Source: Pseudomonadota bacterium (GTDB taxonomy: Bacteria > Desulfobacterota > Desulfarculia > Desulfarculales > Desulfarculaceae). Taken from it: a stretch of 64,000 nt of DNA. A program made the translations under genes and the position numbers. The stretch lies in the NCBI GenBank assembly GCA_018896025.1, contig JAHIND010000026.1:1-64000 (forward strand), written 5' to 3'. Positions 8,649 to 17,119 of the stretch are shown here, piece after piece (position 1 is the stretch's first letter; the number at the start of each line of letters is the position of its first letter). The notes under the pieces were generated by a model. The model did not search any database, was not told the origin of the DNA, and saw nothing but the letters and a program-made list of their open reading frames with translations.

Positions 8649-9092
8649 ATGAAACGTATGTTTTTCGCGGCGTCAATTTTGGCGGCCCTGGTCCTGGCCC
8701 TATCCCTGCCCGTGGGTGCCAAGCCTCCCGGTGGCGTGCCGCCGGGCCAGGCCAAGAAGATGGGTGACTCCGACGCGAGCGTCGGAGTCGGCGCGGGCGG
8801 GGTCACGGTGACCGACCAAGGCCAAAGCAAGGGCGGCCCGCCTCCCTGGGCCCCGGCCCACGGCTACCGGGCCAAGCACCAATACCGTTACTGGCCCCGC
8901 GCCCAGGTATACTTCGACGCCGGGCGCGGGCTGTACTTCTATTATTCCGGCGGCACCTGGCAAGCCGGGGCCCGGCTGCCCGGCGGCATCAGCATTTCGG
9001 GCAGCTACGTGAACCTGGACATGGACGTGTCCACGCCCTACAAGTGGCACAAGGACGTGATCACGCGCTACCCGCCGGTAACGATTAAATAA
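8649..9092 (+). CDS. secreted hypothetical protein between purine genes
   Basis: 147 aa. Signal peptide MKRMFFAASILAALVLALSL with cleavage after VGA (about residue 24). The mature protein begins KPPGGVPPGQAKKMG and has an extended Pro/Gly/Lys region, then an aromatic C-terminal half (YRYWPRAQVYFDAGRGLYFY, SYVNLDMDVSTPY). AAGGAG lies 8 nt before the ATG. The N-terminal PPGxAKK pattern is common among small periplasmic proteins of unknown function. Nothing links it biochemically to the purine genes on either side. Confidence 0.75.
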   Translation: MKRMFFAASILAALVLALSLPVGAKPPGGVPPGQAKKMGDSDASVGVGAGGVTVTDQGQSKGGPPPWAPAHGYRAKHQYRYWPRAQVYFDAGRGLYFYYSGGTWQAGARLPGGISISGSYVNLDMDVSTPYKWHKDVITRYPPVTIK

Positions 9093-9152
9093 CCCAGGCC
9101 CCGCCGCCCCCAACCGGGGGCGCCGGGACCGCAAGACGAGGATAGAGGCGAG

Positions 9153-10925
9153 ATGAAGGTACTGGTCATCGGCAGCGGAGGGCGCGAGCACGCCCTGGTA
9201 TGGAAGCTGGCCCAGAGCCCCCAGGTGGAGGATCTCTACTGCGCTCCGGGCAACCCGGGCATGACCGGCGAGGCACAGTGCGTGGACATAGCCTCCGACG
9301 ACATCGCCGGGCTCAAGGCCTTTGCCCTGGAAAAGGGCATAGACCTCACCGTGGTGGGCCCGGAGGCCCCCCTGGTGGAGGGCATCGCCGACGAGTTCGA
9401 GGCCGCCGGGCTGGCCGTGGCCGGGCCCAGCGCCTACGCCGCCCAGCTGGAGGGCTCCAAGTTGTTCGCCAAGGACGCCATGACCCGCTTCGGGGTGCCC
9501 ACCGCCGGGTACAAGGTCTTCACCGACCCCGCCGAGGCCAAGGCCTACGTGCGCGCCGCCAACCGGCCCCTGGTCATCAAGGCCGACGGCCTGGCCGCGG
9601 GCAAGGGCGTCATTCTGTGCAAGGACGCTGCCGAGGCCGAGGAGGCGGTGGCTCTGGTCATGGAGGAGCGGGCCTTTGGCGACGCCGGGGACACCCTGGT
9701 GGCCGAGGAATGGCTGGTCGGCGAGGAGGCCAGCTTCCTGGTGTTCAGCGACGGCAAGACCATCGTGACCATGCCTTCCTCCCAGGACCACAAGGCGGTG
9801 GGCGAGGGCGACACCGGCCCCAACACCGGCGGCATGGGGGCCTACTCCCCGGCCCCGGTGGTCACCCCGCCTATGGCCGAAAAGGTCATGGAGCAGGTTA
9901 TCCGCCCCATGGTCCAGGGCATGGCCGCCGAGGGCCATCCCTTCAAGGGCATCCTCTACGCCGGGCTGATGATCGCCCCGGACGGCGAGCTGGGGGTGCT
10001 GGAGTTCAACGTGCGCTTCGGCGACCCCGAGGCCCAGCCTCTGTTGGTGCGCCTGGACTCCGACCTGGCCGACATCCTTTTGAAGTTGGCCCAGGGCAAG
10101 CTGGACCAGGCCGAGGTGAAGTGGTCGGAGCGCCCCAGCGTGTGCGTGGTGCTGGCCTCGGGCGGCTATCCCGGCAAGTACGAGACCGGCAAGCAGATCA
10201 CCGGCCTGGAGAATGCGGCCACCTGCCGCGAGGTCACCGTGTTTCACGCGGGCACCAAGCTGGTGGACGGCAAACTGGTCACCTCCGGGGGCCGGGTCCT
10301 GGGCGTAACCGCCCTGGGCAGCAGCGTGGCCGAGGCCATCGAGCGGGCCTACGAGGCCTGCGACCTCATCCAGTGGGAGGGCAAGTACCTGCGCCGGGAC
10401 ATCGGCCACCGGGCCCTGGCCCGGACCGCCTCGGGCGGCGCGTTGGTGGGAGTGCTCATGGGCTCGGCCAGCGACAAGGACATCATGGCCGAGACCGGCA
10501 AGGCCCTTAGCGGCCTGGGCGTGCCCTATGAGATGCGGGTGATGAGCGCCCACCGCACCCCGGTCGAGGCCGCGGCCTATGCCTCCGGCGCGGCGGCGCG
10601 GGGCCTCAAGGTGCTCATCGCCGGGGCGGGCATGGCCGCCCATTTGGCCGGGGCCCTGGCCGCCCAGAGCAATTTGCCGGTGATCGCGGTGCCCATCAAC
10701 GCCAGCCCCCTGAACGGCCTGGACGCCCTGTTGGCCTCGGTGCAGATGCCTCCCGGCGTGCCCGTGGCCACGGTGGCCATCGGCAAGCCCGGCGCCTACA
10801 ACGCGGGAATTTTGGCCGCCCAGATCATCGCCCTGGGCGATGCGGACCTGGCCGGGCGCTTGGCGCTCAGGCGCATCGAGATGGCGGAGAAGGTGCGCAA
10901 GGCGGACGCGGAATTACAGGGCTGA
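9153..10925 (+). CDS. purDE: fused PurD-PurE: GAR synthetase / N5-CAIR mutase
   Basis: 590 aa. Residues 1 to about 425 are phosphoribosylamine--glycine ligase: [33 protein letters not shown], the ATP-grasp stretch [39 protein letters not shown] and [15 protein letters not shown]. Residues about 430-590 are a complete class I PurE ([21 protein letters not shown] with the catalytic His, [47 protein letters not shown]). No stop or restart lies at the junction ([14 protein letters not shown]). The fusion puts step 2 and the carboxylation step of purine synthesis in one chain. Most bacteria encode these separately. No PurK is seen nearby. Confidence 0.94.
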   Translation: MKVLVIGSGGREHALVWKLAQSPQVEDLYCAPGNPGMTGEAQCVDIASDDIAGLKAFALEKGIDLTVVGPEAPLVEGIADEFEAAGLAVAGPSAYAAQLEGSKLFAKDAMTRFGVPTAGYKVFTDPAEAKAYVRAANRPLVIKADGLAAGKGVILCKDAAEAEEAVALVMEERAFGDAGDTLVAEEWLVGEEASFLVFSDGKTIVTMPSSQDHKAVGEGDTGPNTGGMGAYSPAPVVTPPMAEKVMEQVIRPMVQGMAAEGHPFKGILYAGLMIAPDGELGVLEFNVRFGDPEAQPLLVRLDSDLADILLKLAQGKLDQAEVKWSERPSVCVVLASGGYPGKYETGKQITGLENAATCREVTVFHAGTKLVDGKLVTSGGRVLGVTALGSSVAEAIERAYEACDLIQWEGKYLRRDIGHRALARTASGGALVGVLMGSASDKDIMAETGKALSGLGVPYEMRVMSAHRTPVEAAAYASGAAARGLKVLIAGAGMAAHLAGALAAQSNLPVIAVPINASPLNGLDALLASVQMPPGVPVATVAIGKPGAYNAGILAAQIIALGDADLAGRLALRRIEMAEKVRKADAELQG

Positions 10926-10926
10926 G

Positions 10927-11347
10927 CGGCTTCGCCAGACCCCGCATGGCTGCGTTGTCGGCGTCACTCGCTCCTCGGCGTAGGTGGACTACGCCTGCGT
11001 CCCTCGTTCGCCTGCCGCCTTGCCCTGCGGCGTCTGGCTGTGCCGCTGGGATAGGGTGGCTGCGCCAGATGGCGGGATGCTGCTTTGCCGCCTGGCAAAC
11101 CCGCTGAAGAGGGGAGCGTTCCGCTAACCATCCAAGCAATAGCGTAGGTTGGGTAGAGCGAAGCGAAACCCAACAATGCCCTAGATGAGCCCATCACGGC
11201 CGGTCCTTCTTGCGGGGGCCGGTCGTTTTTTGTTTGGCGGTGCGGTCGGGAGCAGGGAGGGCGGGGATAAACCCCGCCCCTACATTTATCGTCTGTTTAT
11301 AAAAGGATCCTTTGTCGTTGCGAGGAGCGCAGCGACGAAGCAATCTC
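10927..11347. repeat. repeat cluster: E, partial E, A, terminator unit, B, C
   Basis: Family E copy 10927-11045 with central hairpin GGCGTAG/CTACGCC (about 10978-10996), a truncated E copy 11056-11110, family A 11143-11178, a hairpin followed by TTTTTT (11196-11231), family B palindrome 11259-11284, and family C 11312-11347. The block from A to C is repeated with high similarity at 41274-41482, including spacer words such as CGTCTGTTTATAAA. Confidence 0.85.
11196..11231 (+). terminator. hairpin plus T6, part of a repeated module
   Basis: GGCCGG pairs with the later CCGGTC/GGCCGG segment and is followed by TTTTTT at 11226-11231. It may end transcripts coming from purDE. The same unit recurs at 41327-41363. 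Confidence 0.65.
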
Positions 11348-11422
11348 TATGCGAAGAAAACGCTTCGCATAGGCACCACCCGTCGAGCAAGTCGCCTCCA
11401 TCTCGCCTTCTAGCTACAAGCA

Positions 11423-11612
11423 ATAGTGGTCATTGCGAGGCCGGGCAGCGGCCAACGCACGGTGGGACAAAGCCGCCCGGTCTGCCCGGCCGTGGCAATC
11501 TTCCTTTTTCCTTGTCATACCCTTGTTCGCCAGACTGGCCCTTCCCGCTCGGGGGAAAGCGAAGATCGCCACGTCGCATCTCTCCCGAGATGCTCCTCGC
11601 GATGACGGCTAT
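11423..11612. repeat. family D MITE-like element
   Basis: Bounded by ATAGTGGTCATTGCGAGG and CCTCGCGATGACGGCTAT, which are inverted repeats. The interior has the family's CGGCCGTGGCAATCTTCC and CGAAGATCGCCACGTCGCAT words. Long reading frames across it are repeat artefacts. Confidence 0.85.
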
Positions 11613-11680
11613 GGCTGGATTGGCCTGGTACGGGATCGCGAAGGTCGGCTTGGAGCGAAACGAAACCCAACCACCCCTTG

Positions 11681-11784
11681 CCGTTGCGAGGAGCGCAGCG
11701 ACGAAGCAATCTCTGTTCGCAAGGGGAGGTTCCCGCCACTCAAGCAATAGCGTAGGTTGGGTAGAGCGAAGCGAAACCCAACAA
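11681..11784. repeat. family C and family A copies
   Basis: Family C 11681-11715 (GTTGCGAGGAGCGCAGCGAC) and family A 11751-11784. They follow the D element and precede a bidirectional-looking hairpin. Confidence 0.8.
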
Positions 11785-11798
11785 TTCCATATACGGAC

Positions 11799-11842
11799 AC
11801 GACACGGCCAGTCCCCCCTCCGAGGGCTGGCCGTGTCGTTTT
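11799..11842. terminator. 13-bp perfect hairpin with T-run
   Basis: Arms 11799-11811 and 11827-11839 are perfectly complementary (ACGACACGGCCAG). On the + strand it is followed by TTTTG. It separates the repeat island from the convergent minus-strand gene ending at 11860. Confidence 0.7.
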
Positions 11843-11859
11843 GCGCGGCGGGCGGGCCC

Positions 11860-12147
11860 TTAAGCCATGCTCTGCCAGATCAGCCAGACCAGCAAAATGG
11901 CCAGCACATGGGTGATGGTGGGAAACACCCCCCACACGTGCCAAAGGTGCTGGTCTATTTCATTGCCCTGGCGGGCATGGCTGCGGGGTGAGAAAGCAAA
12001 GAAGATGGGCGCGAAGATGCCTGCCATCAGGCTGATGCAGATGCCCCGGCTGAAATAGTCGCCCTTGCTCCTGGCCAGCATGCCCCCCAAAACGCAAGAG
12101 ACCACCAAGTATGAAGCCCCGACAATGTAGACGACCGACTGGCTCAT
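11860..12147 (-). CDS. small membrane protein, three predicted TM segments
   Basis: 95 aa. Start at ATG 12145-12147, 4 nt after GGGAGG. Hydrophobic segments at about 5-24 (VVYIVGASYLVVSCVLGGML), 35-52 (GICISLMAGIFAPIFFAF) and 73-92 (VFPTITHVLAILLVWLIW), joined by a short basic loop with ARSKGDYFSR and an SPRSHARQG loop. No known domain is recognised; probably an inner-membrane protein of unknown role. It stands alone between a hairpin and the divergent RRM gene. Confidence 0.75.
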   Translation of the reverse strand: MSQSVVYIVGASYLVVSCVLGGMLARSKGDYFSRGICISLMAGIFAPIFFAFSPRSHARQGNEIDQHLWHVWGVFPTITHVLAILLVWLIWQSMA

Positions 12148-12416
12148 GATTCCCTCCCGGACCGGCCGAGGCGCGCCGGTCAGATTTGAAACATGGTCAC
12201 CGTGAGGGGGATTATAGCAAACCACCGGGGTAGGGTTAAAGCCCTGTTTGGGGTAGGGGGAAATAATGCCGCCGCCCATAGTGGCTGGTTGACAACGCCC
12301 TATGATCTCAAGGAAAATTTAGATACATAAGGTTCGGGCCCAAGCCCGGACCGGCGATGCCGCCCCGAGTTGGTCCCGGCGGCGCCTAATGCCCCATGTC
12401 AAGGAGTTGCAGAGTC

Positions 12417-12674
12417 ATGGCCAAGAAGATCTTTGTCGGTAACCTTCCCTTCTCCACCACCTCCGAGGAATTGAAGGAACTCTTCGCCGCCTACGGCGAG
12501 GTGATTTCGGCCAACGTAGTTACCGACCGGGCAACCGGCAGGTCGCGGGGCTTCGGGTTCGTGGAGATGGAATCCGCTGAGGCCGATGCGGCCATCGGCG
12601 CCCTCAACGGCAAGGAGATGGATGGGCGCGCCTTGCGGGTGGACCAGGCCAACGAGCGCCCGCCCAGGCAGTAG
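12417..12674 (+). CDS. RNA-binding protein with one RRM domain
   Basis: 85 aa, a single RNA recognition motif filling the whole protein. RNP2 is IFVGNLPF (residues 4-11) and RNP1 is RGFGFVEM (about 44-51), with the aromatic residues needed for RNA stacking. Such small glycine-poor RRM proteins occur in cyanobacteria and many proteobacteria and are thought to act as RNA chaperones, often cold-induced. The ATG is about 11 nt after AAGGAG. It is followed directly by a strong terminator, so it is monocistronic. Confidence 0.93.
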   Translation: MAKKIFVGNLPFSTTSEELKELFAAYGEVISANVVTDRATGRSRGFGFVEMESAEADAAIGALNGKEMDGRALRVDQANERPPRQ

Positions 12675-12695
12675 TCGGCCTTACCTGGAATCAGG

Positions 12696-12721
12696 GCCCT
12701 CCGCCGCGGCGGAGGGCTTTT
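12696..12721 (+). terminator. rho-independent terminator after RRM gene
   Basis: Perfect 10-bp inverted repeat GCCCTCCGCC/GGCGGAGGGC (12696-12705 and 12708-12717) followed by TTTT. Confidence 0.88.
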
Positions 12722-12785
12722 GTATCGCCCGCGCCGGGGGGCGCAACATGAGCCTAGCACGCACTACTCTAAGAGGAGCAAGCTG

Positions 12786-13238
12786 ATGTGGGGTGAGTTC
12801 AAGAAGTTCGCCATGCGCGGCAACGTGGTCGACATGGCCGTGGGCATCATCATCGGCGCGGCCTTCGGCACCATCGTAAAATCCCTGGTGGCCGACGTGA
12901 TCATGCCCCCCATCGGGCTGATCCTGGGCAACGTGGATTTCTCCAGCCTGTTCGTGGTGCTCAAGGAGGGGGCCACCGCCGGGCCCTATCTCTCCCTGGA
13001 GGCGGCCACCAAGGCCGGGGCGGTGGTCATCGCCTATGGGGCCTTCATCAACACGGTCATCAGTTTTTTGATCGTGGCCTGGTGCGTGTTCCTGCTGGTC
13101 AAGGGCATGAACCGCATGCAGACCAAGAAGGAGGATGCCCCGGCCGAGCCCACCACCAAGGAGTGCCCCTACTGCCTGTCCCAGGTACCCATCAAGGCGG
13201 TCAAGTGCGCCTTCTGCACCTCCGACTTGAAGGACTGA
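12786..13238 (+). CDS. mscL: large-conductance mechanosensitive channel MscL with zinc-ribbon tail
   Basis: 150 aa. Residues 1-110 are canonical Msc[41 protein letters not shown] (TM1), [11 protein letters not shown], then [28 protein letters not shown] (TM2). It opens under hypo-osmotic shock. After the charged linker ([13 protein letters not shown]) the usual C-terminal helix is replaced by CPYC-x14-CAFC (about 126-145), a predicted cytoplasmic zinc ribbon. MscL with such tails is known in various bacteria; its effect on gating is unknown. GAGGAG precedes the ATG by 7 nt. Confidence 0.94.
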   Translation: MWGEFKKFAMRGNVVDMAVGIIIGAAFGTIVKSLVADVIMPPIGLILGNVDFSSLFVVLKEGATAGPYLSLEAATKAGAVVIAYGAFINTVISFLIVAWCVFLLVKGMNRMQTKKEDAPAEPTTKECPYCLSQVPIKAVKCAFCTSDLKD

Positions 13239-13302
13239 GAGGAAGGCGCGGCCCGGCCGTGTTAGGCTGGGCCGCAAATATAAACCTTTTAGGAGGCGGC
13301 CC

Positions 13303-13911
13303 ATGTCGGCCCTGGTCCTGGCCCTGGACCCTGAACATCCCAGCCCGGTCTTTCTCAAATGGGCCGCCCAGGAGCTTCTTGACGGCGGCCTGGTGATCTA
13401 CCCCACCGAGACCCTCTACGGCATCGCGGCGGACGCGGCCAACCCCGTGGCCCTGGAGCGCCTGGCCGCGCTAAAGGGCCGGGAGCCCAATAAGCCCTTC
13501 GGCCTGATCCTCAGCCGCCCCCAGGAGGCCGATGACCTGGCCCAGGAGATAAGCCCGGCGGCCCGCCAGCTCATGGCCCGCCATTGGCCCGGCCCCCTGA
13601 CCCTGGTCTTGCAGGCCAAGTCCGGGCTGCACCCCAGCCTGGTGCACCGGGGCGGGGTGGCCATGCGCTGCTCGCCCCACCCGGTGGCCGCGGGCCTGGC
13701 CCTGGCCCTGGGCCGGGCCATCACCGCCACCAGCGCCAACCTCAGCGGACAGCCCGCCCCGGACAAGGCGGCCGATCTGGACCCGGCCCTGGTGGATGGC
13801 TGCGAGGTGCTGTTGGACTCGGGGCCCACGCCGGGAGGAACGGCATCCACAGTAGTTGACGCCAGGGTGGAGCCGCCGGTGGTGCTGAGACAGGGCGCAA
13901 TAAAAATCTGA
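13303..13911 (+). CDS. TsaC/Sua5/YrdC-family threonylcarbamoyl-AMP synthase
   Basis: 202 aa. Makes the threonylcarbamoyl-adenylate used for the t6A modification of tRNAs that read ANN codons. Motifs: GGLVIYPTETLYGIAADA (28-45), RLAALKGREPNKPFGLIL (52-69), HWPGPLTLVLQAK, GGVAMRCSPHP and the SANLSGQ motif (about 147-153). The length fits the short TsaC/YciO group; the C-terminal Sua5 domain is absent. GGAGG lies 7 nt before the ATG. Whether it is the essential TsaC or a YciO paralogue cannot be decided here. Confidence 0.9.
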   Translation: MSALVLALDPEHPSPVFLKWAAQELLDGGLVIYPTETLYGIAADAANPVALERLAALKGREPNKPFGLILSRPQEADDLAQEISPAARQLMARHWPGPLTLVLQAKSGLHPSLVHRGGVAMRCSPHPVAAGLALALGRAITATSANLSGQPAPDKAADLDPALVDGCEVLLDSGPTPGGTASTVVDARVEPPVVLRQGAIKI

Positions 13912-13936
13912 CGGCTCGCTGTGCCACAAAAGAGGG

Positions 13937-14240
13937 GAGGGCGGGGATAAACCCCGCCCCTACACCGCCCACCCAAGCGATAGCGTAGGTTGGGTTGAGC
14001 AAAGCGAAGCCCAACAATTCCCTAGCGAAGAGCTCTTGGTGTAGGGGCGGGGTTTATCCCCGCCCGAGAGAGCACGTCGTCGTCAACCACGCCTCGCACG
14101 AACCATCTCGGCTCGAACAACCTCCCCTTGTCGTTGCGAGGAGCGGCATTGCAGCGACAAAGCAATCTCTGTTCTCAGAAGATGCTCCCGCCCAGATTCA
14201 AACGCCCTACCAGGCCACACCGGCCTCGCCTCCAACCTCC
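13937..14240. repeat. repeat cluster: B, A, inverted B, C
   Basis: Family B 13937-13963, family A 13984-14018, family B in inverse orientation 14040-14066, family C 14123-14170 with an internal insertion (GCGGCATTGCAGCGAC). No gene between 13912 and 14693. Confidence 0.85.
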
Positions 14241-14245
14241 AGCCA

Positions 14246-14460
14246 ATAGCCGTCATTGCGAGGCCGGGCAGAGGCAAAGGCGCGGGGGGACAAGGCGGCT
14301 TGGTCTGCCCGGCCGTGGCAACCTTCCGTTTCCCTCGTCATGCATTTGTTCGTAAGACAAGGCCCGGCGACCCTCCACGCTCCGGCCCCTCCCGCCTGGG
14401 GGAAGGCGAAGATCGCCACGTCGCATCTCTGACGGAGATGCTCCTCGCGATGACGGCTAT
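14246..14460. repeat. family D MITE-like element
   Basis: Terminal inverted repeats ATAGCCGTCATTGCGAGG and CCTCGCGATGACGGCTAT are perfect apart from one T/C position. The interior matches the other D copies except for a variable middle (about 14290-14400). Confidence 0.88.
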
Positions 14461-14473
14461 GGCTGAAATATAA

Positions 14474-14669
14474 GAGGGCGGGGATAAACCCCGCCCCTAC
14501 ACCGCCCACCCAAGCGATAGCGTAGGTTGGGTTGAGCAAAGCGAAGCCCAACAATTCCCTTTACCGGCGGTGTGGGTAATCATAGAGGCTGGCGATAAAC
14601 CCCTCCCCTACATCGCTCACTCAGCGATAGCGTAGGTTGGGTAGAGGGCGCAGCTCGAAACCCAACAAT
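14474..14669. repeat. repeat cluster: B, A, diverged B, diverged A
   Basis: Family B 14474-14500, family A 14520-14554, a decayed B copy about 14588-14612 and a variant A copy 14629-14669 in which GGGCGCAGCTCGAA replaces the usual centre. The order B-A is therefore present twice in succession. Confidence 0.8.
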
Positions 14670-14693
14670 CCCCTTTAGCAGAGAAGGCCCCGC

Positions 14694-15575
14694 TCAGGCT
14701 TCTTCCGCGATGCCCTGGTAGTAGTGCCGCTCCAGGTCGCGGATCTCCTCCAGGCCCACCAACCGGTTGAACTCATCGAACTCGATGAGGCGATCCTCCA
14801 TACCGGCCACGGTGCCTTGGGTGAGAAGGTGGCCCAGCAGCTCGCGCACCGTCTTGGCGATGGCGTAGGTGCAGGCCGTGGCGTGGGCCACCATGGCGAA
14901 GCCCATGTCCTGTAGCTCGGCGGCGGTGAGCATGGGGGTCTTGCCGCCGGGGATCATGTTGGCCAGGGTGGGGGCCGGTAATTCGGCGGCGATGCGGCGC
15001 ATCTGCTCCAGGTTCTCGGGAGCCTCCACGAAGATCATGTCCGCCCCCGCCTCTATGAAGCGATGGGCCCGCTCCAGGGCCGCCTCGAAGCCCTCCACCG
15101 CGATGGCGTCGGTGCGGGCCATGATCATGAAGTCCGGGTCCTGGCGGGCGTCCAGGGCGGCCCCCAGCTTGGCCACCATGTCCTCAGTGGGGATGATGCG
15201 CTTGCCGGACATGTGGCCGCAGCGCTTGGGCGAAACCTGGTCCTCCAAAAACAGCGCCGCCGCCCCGGCCTTTTCGTGCAACCGCACCGTGCGCATCACG
15301 TTGACCACGTTGCCGTGGCCGGTGTCGCCGTCGGCCATCACCGGCAGGCCCGAGGCCTCGGCGATGCGCCCGGCGGCCGCGGCCATTTCGGTGGCGGTCA
15401 AGAGGTTCACGTCCGGCTTGCCCAACAGGTGGGCGCTTTGGGAGTAGCCGCCCGAGGTCAGGGCCTTGAAGCCCACCTGGCGGGCGATGCGCGCGCACAG
15501 GGCGTCGGGCGCCACGGGCAAGACGAGTATATCCGGGGCCAGGACCAGCTGTTTGAACCGGGTGGTGATCTTCAT
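14694..15575 (-). CDS. isocitrate lyase/PEP mutase-superfamily enzyme
   Basis: 293 aa. Family features: PVAPDALCARIARQVGFKAL (20-39), the metal-binding MADGDTGHGNVVNV (about 80-93), the catalytic loop EDQVSPKRCGHMSGK (about 111-125) with the lyase Cys, MIMARTDA (about 150-157) and FVEAPEN. It should cleave or form a C-C bond next to a carboxylate (2-methylisocitrate lyase-like or oxaloacetate decarboxylase-like), with Mg2+. The KRCGH motif supports lyase activity. The substrate is not decided; no methylcitrate-cycle genes lie nearby. A purine-rich AAGGAG precedes the ATG by 13 nt. Confidence 0.88.
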   Translation of the reverse strand: MKITTRFKQLVLAPDILVLPVAPDALCARIARQVGFKALTSGGYSQSAHLLGKPDVNLLTATEMAAAAGRIAEASGLPVMADGDTGHGNVVNVMRTVRLHEKAGAAALFLEDQVSPKRCGHMSGKRIIPTEDMVAKLGAALDARQDPDFMIMARTDAIAVEGFEAALERAHRFIEAGADMIFVEAPENLEQMRRIAAELPAPTLANMIPGGKTPMLTAAELQDMGFAMVAHATACTYAIAKTVRELLGHLLTQGTVAGMEDRLIEFDEFNRLVGLEEIRDLERHYYQGIAEEA

Positions 15576-15614
15576 GGTGCGGTGCTCCTTGGCGCGGCTT
15601 GGTTCATGGCGGGC

Positions 15615-16208
15615 CTAATCGGCGAACTCGGGATACAGGCGTTTCTTGCACTTCGGGCAGATGCCGTGGGTGAAGTCTGCGTCGGAGTGCTCCTGCACGT
15701 ATTGCTCCACCGCCACCCAGGAGCCGTCCGGCTGGCGGATGCTCTTGCAACTGGCGCAGATGGGCACCAGGCCCCCCAGCACCTTGAGCAGGCGCTGCTC
15801 CATCTGCTGCATGCGGCGGCTCATCACCTGCAAAAGCTCGATGGCGATGTAGGGGTGGCGTTCCATGGCCTGGCGCAGGTTGAAGTCCCTCAGGCTCAGC
15901 ATGCGGGCCGGCCCGACGGCCCGCACGCTGGCGGTGCGCAGGGCGTCGCCCAAAACGGCCATCTCCCCGAAGTAGGCCCCCGGCCCCAGGCGGCGCAGCA
16001 GGCGCTCGCCGGGCTGCCCCACGCCCTTGATGATCTCAACTTCGCCCTCCAGGAGCACGAACAGGCGGCCGTCGCGCTCGCCCTCGTTTATGACCATCTC
16101 GCCGGGCTCATAGAGCAGCTCCTCGGCGGTTTCGCTGATGTTCTTTAGCTCGCGCTTCTTCATGGGCGCGAACAGTGGCACCTGGGCCAAAATCTCGAGC
16201 GGGTCCAT
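15615..16208 (-). CDS. cyclic nucleotide-binding domain protein with CxxC tail
   Basis: 197 aa. Residues about 10-125 are a cNMP-binding domain (PLFAPMKKRELKNI, EPGEMVINEGERDGRLFVLLEGEVEII, the phosphate-binding cassette GPGAYFGEMAVLGDALRTASVRAV). There is no helix-turn-helix, so it is not a CRP-type regulator. A helical linker (130-145) leads to a C-terminal module PICASCKSIRQPDGSW...HGICPKCKKRLYPEF, two CxxC pairs that also end many deltaproteobacterial PAS and receiver proteins. This suggests a signalling protein whose output module is shared with two-component systems. AAGGAG precedes the ATG. Confidence 0.88.
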   Translation of the reverse strand: MDPLEILAQVPLFAPMKKRELKNISETAEELLYEPGEMVINEGERDGRLFVLLEGEVEIIKGVGQPGERLLRRLGPGAYFGEMAVLGDALRTASVRAVGPARMLSLRDFNLRQAMERHPYIAIELLQVMSRRMQQMEQRLLKVLGGLVPICASCKSIRQPDGSWVAVEQYVQEHSDADFTHGICPKCKKRLYPEFAD

Positions 16209-16307
16209 GACGTTCTCCTTGCTGGGGAGCCCCAGTCTATACCTAGGCCCCCACCGGGCTCAAGGCTTGGGTATAATGAGGGTAAAACTTAGCGCAAGGA
16301 GTGCAAC

Positions 16308-17027
16308 GTGAAAGACAGATCCTTTTCCGCCGCCCTGGTGCTGGGGCTCCTCATCGGCCTGGGCGTGGCCGTGGCCGGTTTGGCGGTGGGCCAAGCCCTG
16401 TACAAGGTCAAGGCCGCCGAGCGTTTCGTGACCGTCAAGGGCCTGGCCGAGCGGCTGGTGCCCGCCGATATGGCCATATGGCCGCTGACCTTCAACCAGA
16501 CCGGCAACAACCTGCCCCAGCTCTACGACGCCCTGGAAAAGGACCGTAAGAGCATCCGCAAGTTCCTCACCGGCCAGGGCTTCAAGGACCAGGAAATCTC
16601 CGACGCGCCGCCCCGGGTGACCGACTACTACGCCCAGGGCTACACCGGCGACCGCCTCCCCCCCAACCGCTACAAGATCGAGGCCTCGCTGACGCTCAGC
16701 ACCAAGCAGGTGGCCCAGGTGAAGTCGGCCATGGAGCAGAGTGGGGCCTTGGTCAAGGACGGCATCGTGCTCAGCTACGACTACGGGCGCGGGGCCGAGT
16801 TCCTGTTCACCGGGCTCAACCAGATCAAGCCGGCCATGATCGCCCAGGCCACCAAGAACGGCCGGGCGGCGGCGGAGCAGTTTGCCCGCGACTCGGGCAG
16901 CAAGGTGGGAAGCATCCGCCGGGCCAGCCAGGGGCTGTTCACCATCCGCAACCGCGACGCCAACACCCCGGATATTAAGATCGTGCGGGTGGTCTCCACC
17001 CTGGACTTTTTCCTGGTGGAAGACTAG
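16308..17027 (+). CDS. SIMPL-domain (DUF541) protein, membrane anchored
   Basis: 239 aa. One N-terminal hydrophobic segment (8-30, VLGLLIGLGVAVAGLAVGQAL) acts as signal anchor; the rest is a periplasmic SIMPL domain (RFVTVKGLAERLVPADMAIW, then FLTGQGFKDQEIS, YKIEASLTLST, RAAAEQFARDSGSKVG). Family members such as YggE lower oxidative stress or assemble into periplasmic rings; the role here is unknown. Start is GTG at 16308, 6 nt after AAGGAG. A TATAAT box at 16272-16277 is suitably placed as -10, without a clear -35. Confidence 0.88.
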   Translation: MKDRSFSAALVLGLLIGLGVAVAGLAVGQALYKVKAAERFVTVKGLAERLVPADMAIWPLTFNQTGNNLPQLYDALEKDRKSIRKFLTGQGFKDQEISDAPPRVTDYYAQGYTGDRLPPNRYKIEASLTLSTKQVAQVKSAMEQSGALVKDGIVLSYDYGRGAEFLFTGLNQIKPAMIAQATKNGRAAAEQFARDSGSKVGSIRRASQGLFTIRNRDANTPDIKIVRVVSTLDFFLVED

Positions 17028-17119
17028 GCAACCCTATAGACTTAGAGTTATATATCGATAAAATCCATAACCGCCCGGTTCGCCGCAGGCTGAGTAGCCT
17101 GTTGCATGAGAGGGTGACC

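Noticed and set aside
8700..10643. 647-aa frame antisense to purDE and similar long antisense frames elsewhere
   Set aside because: High-GC third-position bias opens long shadow frames; they lack family motifs and ribosome-binding sites, while the opposite strand encodes recognisable enzymes.
11185..11991. 268-aa + strand reading frame across the repeat island
   Set aside because: It is built from repeat families B, C and D, runs antisense into the gene at 11860, and has no ribosome-binding site or family features.
13912..14693. CRISPR array suggested by dense short repeats
   Set aside because: Repeats belong to several unrelated families in both orientations, with irregular spacing and no uniform spacers; no cas genes.
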